Positions 63,669-64,000 of a stretch of DNA of 64,000 nt are shown one piece after another. Positions within the stretch are counted from its first letter, which is position 1, and the number at the start of each line of letters is the position of its first letter. The notes beneath the pieces are model-generated. The model searched no databases, was not told the DNA's origin, and worked only from the letters and a program-made list of their open reading frames with translations. The stretch comes from Arthrobacter sp. TPD3018. GTDB taxonomy: Bacteria; Pseudomonadota; Alphaproteobacteria; Sphingomonadales; Sphingomonadaceae. Position numbers and translations under genes: made by a program. The stretch spans positions 183,423-247,422 of the forward strand of contig QDFQ01000005.1 of NCBI GenBank assembly GCA_003075315.1, given 5' to 3'.

Positions 63669-63727
63669 TTCGCACTGGTTGCGGCGTAGGGCGGGCGTAG
63701 CCCGACCGGAGGCGCAACCAGTGCGAA
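63669..63727. repeat. 15-bp inverted repeat downstream of istB
   Basis: TTCGCACTGGTTGCG (63669-63683) and CGCAACCAGTGCGAA (63713-63727) are exact complements around a 29-base loop. They lie just beyond the istB stop and may end its transcript. Confidence 0.8.
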
Positions 63728-63752
63728 GCGTTTTCTGCCGGTGCCCCAGGCG

Positions 63753-64000
63753 TCAGCTGCGGTGCTTGAAGCGCCAGCTGTCGTTGCCGGTCTCGACGAT
63801 GTCGCAGTGGTGGGTAATGCGGTCGAGCAGCGCGGTGGTCATCTTGGGGTCGCCGAAGACGGTCGGCCACTCACCAAAGGCGAGATTCGTCGTGACGATG
63901 ACCGAGGTCTGCTCGTAGAGCTTGCTGACCAGGTGGAAGAGCAGCTGGCCGCCCGAGCGGGCAAACGGCAGGTAGCCGAGTTCGTCGAGCACCACGAGGT
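63753..64000 (-). CDS. istB: IS21-family helper ATPase IstB (C-terminal part)
   Basis: The last 82 residues of IstB, running off the window. [17 protein letters not shown] is the Walker B region, and [20 protein letters not shown] and [17 protein letters not shown] are sensor/arginine-finger segments of this AAA+ family. IstB assists the IstA transposase at target selection. The N-terminal Walker A lies outside, as does istA. Confidence 0.93.
   Translation of the reverse strand, partial: LVVLDELGYLPFARSGGQLLFHLVSKLYEQTSVIVTTNLAFGEWPTVFGDPKMTTALLDRITHHCDIVETGNDSWRFKHRS

Larger units (their letters stand above)
63580..64000. mobile_element. IS21-family insertion sequence, one end
   Basis: The end begins TGTCAATCGGCGTCCAAAAA at 63580 and contains tandem variants of the same sequence (GGCGTCCAAAAAGGACCCCC at 63588 and GGCGTGCAAAAGGGACCCCC at 63612), as IS21 ends have multiple terminal repeats. 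It carries the istB gene end; the rest of the element lies beyond the window. It abuts the ridA remnant. Confidence 0.85.

Overview
The window reads as a chromosomal segment of a GC-rich alphaproteobacterium, most likely Sphingomonas or a close relative (Sphingomonadales). This is inferred from uniformly high-GC codon use, three TonB-dependent receptors, a cobA/DUF2849/cysI/DUF934/cysH sulfur operon, SelO, DUF2252, glycine-zipper envelope proteins, and a family of palindromic intergenic repeats opening with CGTCA and closing with TGACG. No rRNA, tRNA, CRISPR array or phage was seen. The only clear mobile element is an IS21-family end at the right edge.

Layout. 1-3.2 kb: tandem M1 metallopeptidases (the first cut by the window edge) and a small ORF. 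3.2-8.5 kb: PAS protein, SH3 protein, hydroxyacid dehydrogenase, glycine-zipper lipoprotein, and an operon of nitronate-monooxygenase-like enzyme, ABM-fold protein and nucleotidyltransferase-like protein. 8.6-13.3 kb: glycosyltransferase, DUF418 membrane protein and alpha/beta hydrolase, divergent from selO. 13.4-15.6 kb: astD-like dehydrogenase and an EAL protein. 15.7-19.9 kb: sulfate assimilation operon with an APS-type CysH. 19.9-24.6 kb: siderophore-type TonB receptor and an overlapping GAF / MHYT-GGDEF-EAL pair. 24.8-28 kb: katG divergent from a VIT-family transporter. 28-32.8 kb: CoA-transferase, then a formaldehyde-to-formate operon (glutathione-dependent dehydrogenase, VOC protein, purU, S-formylglutathione hydrolase). 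32.9-38.2 kb: PHA-system protein, GH31 glucosidase, purL. 38.4-40.4 kb: bfd-bfr, glycine-zipper protein, peptidyl-prolyl isomerase. 40.4-47.4 kb: a candidate small RNA with a strong terminator, amidotransferase, GNAT, ArsC-like protein, membrane protein, panB, a YfgM-like protein with bamB, DUF2252. 47.4-52.1 kb: TonB receptor divergent from an OmpR-type two-component system. 52.2-60.9 kb: envelope proteins (DUF4189, DUF4892-like, beta-barrel), a FecI/FecR/TonB-receptor cassette, and divergent MFS and metallophosphoesterase genes. 60.9-64 kb: a gene-poor AT-richer stretch, ArsR-VOC, phzF, a broken ridA and the IS21-family end.

Main themes are iron and oxidative-stress handling (katG, VIT protein, bfd-bfr, siderophore receptor, FecIR cassette), sulfate reduction to sulfide with siroheme supply, and formaldehyde detoxification. 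Four Crp/Fnr-family (FNR/FixK-like) palindromes lie 57-90 bp upstream of gene starts at unlinked loci (cobA, katG, the DUF4892-like gene, the MFS gene), suggesting a shared redox or oxygen input. No unmistakably new multi-gene system is present. The best candidates for new biology are the FecIR-TonB-MFS-phosphoesterase locus, the orphan small RNA, the palindromic repeat family and the decaying phzF-ridA locus beside the IS element.
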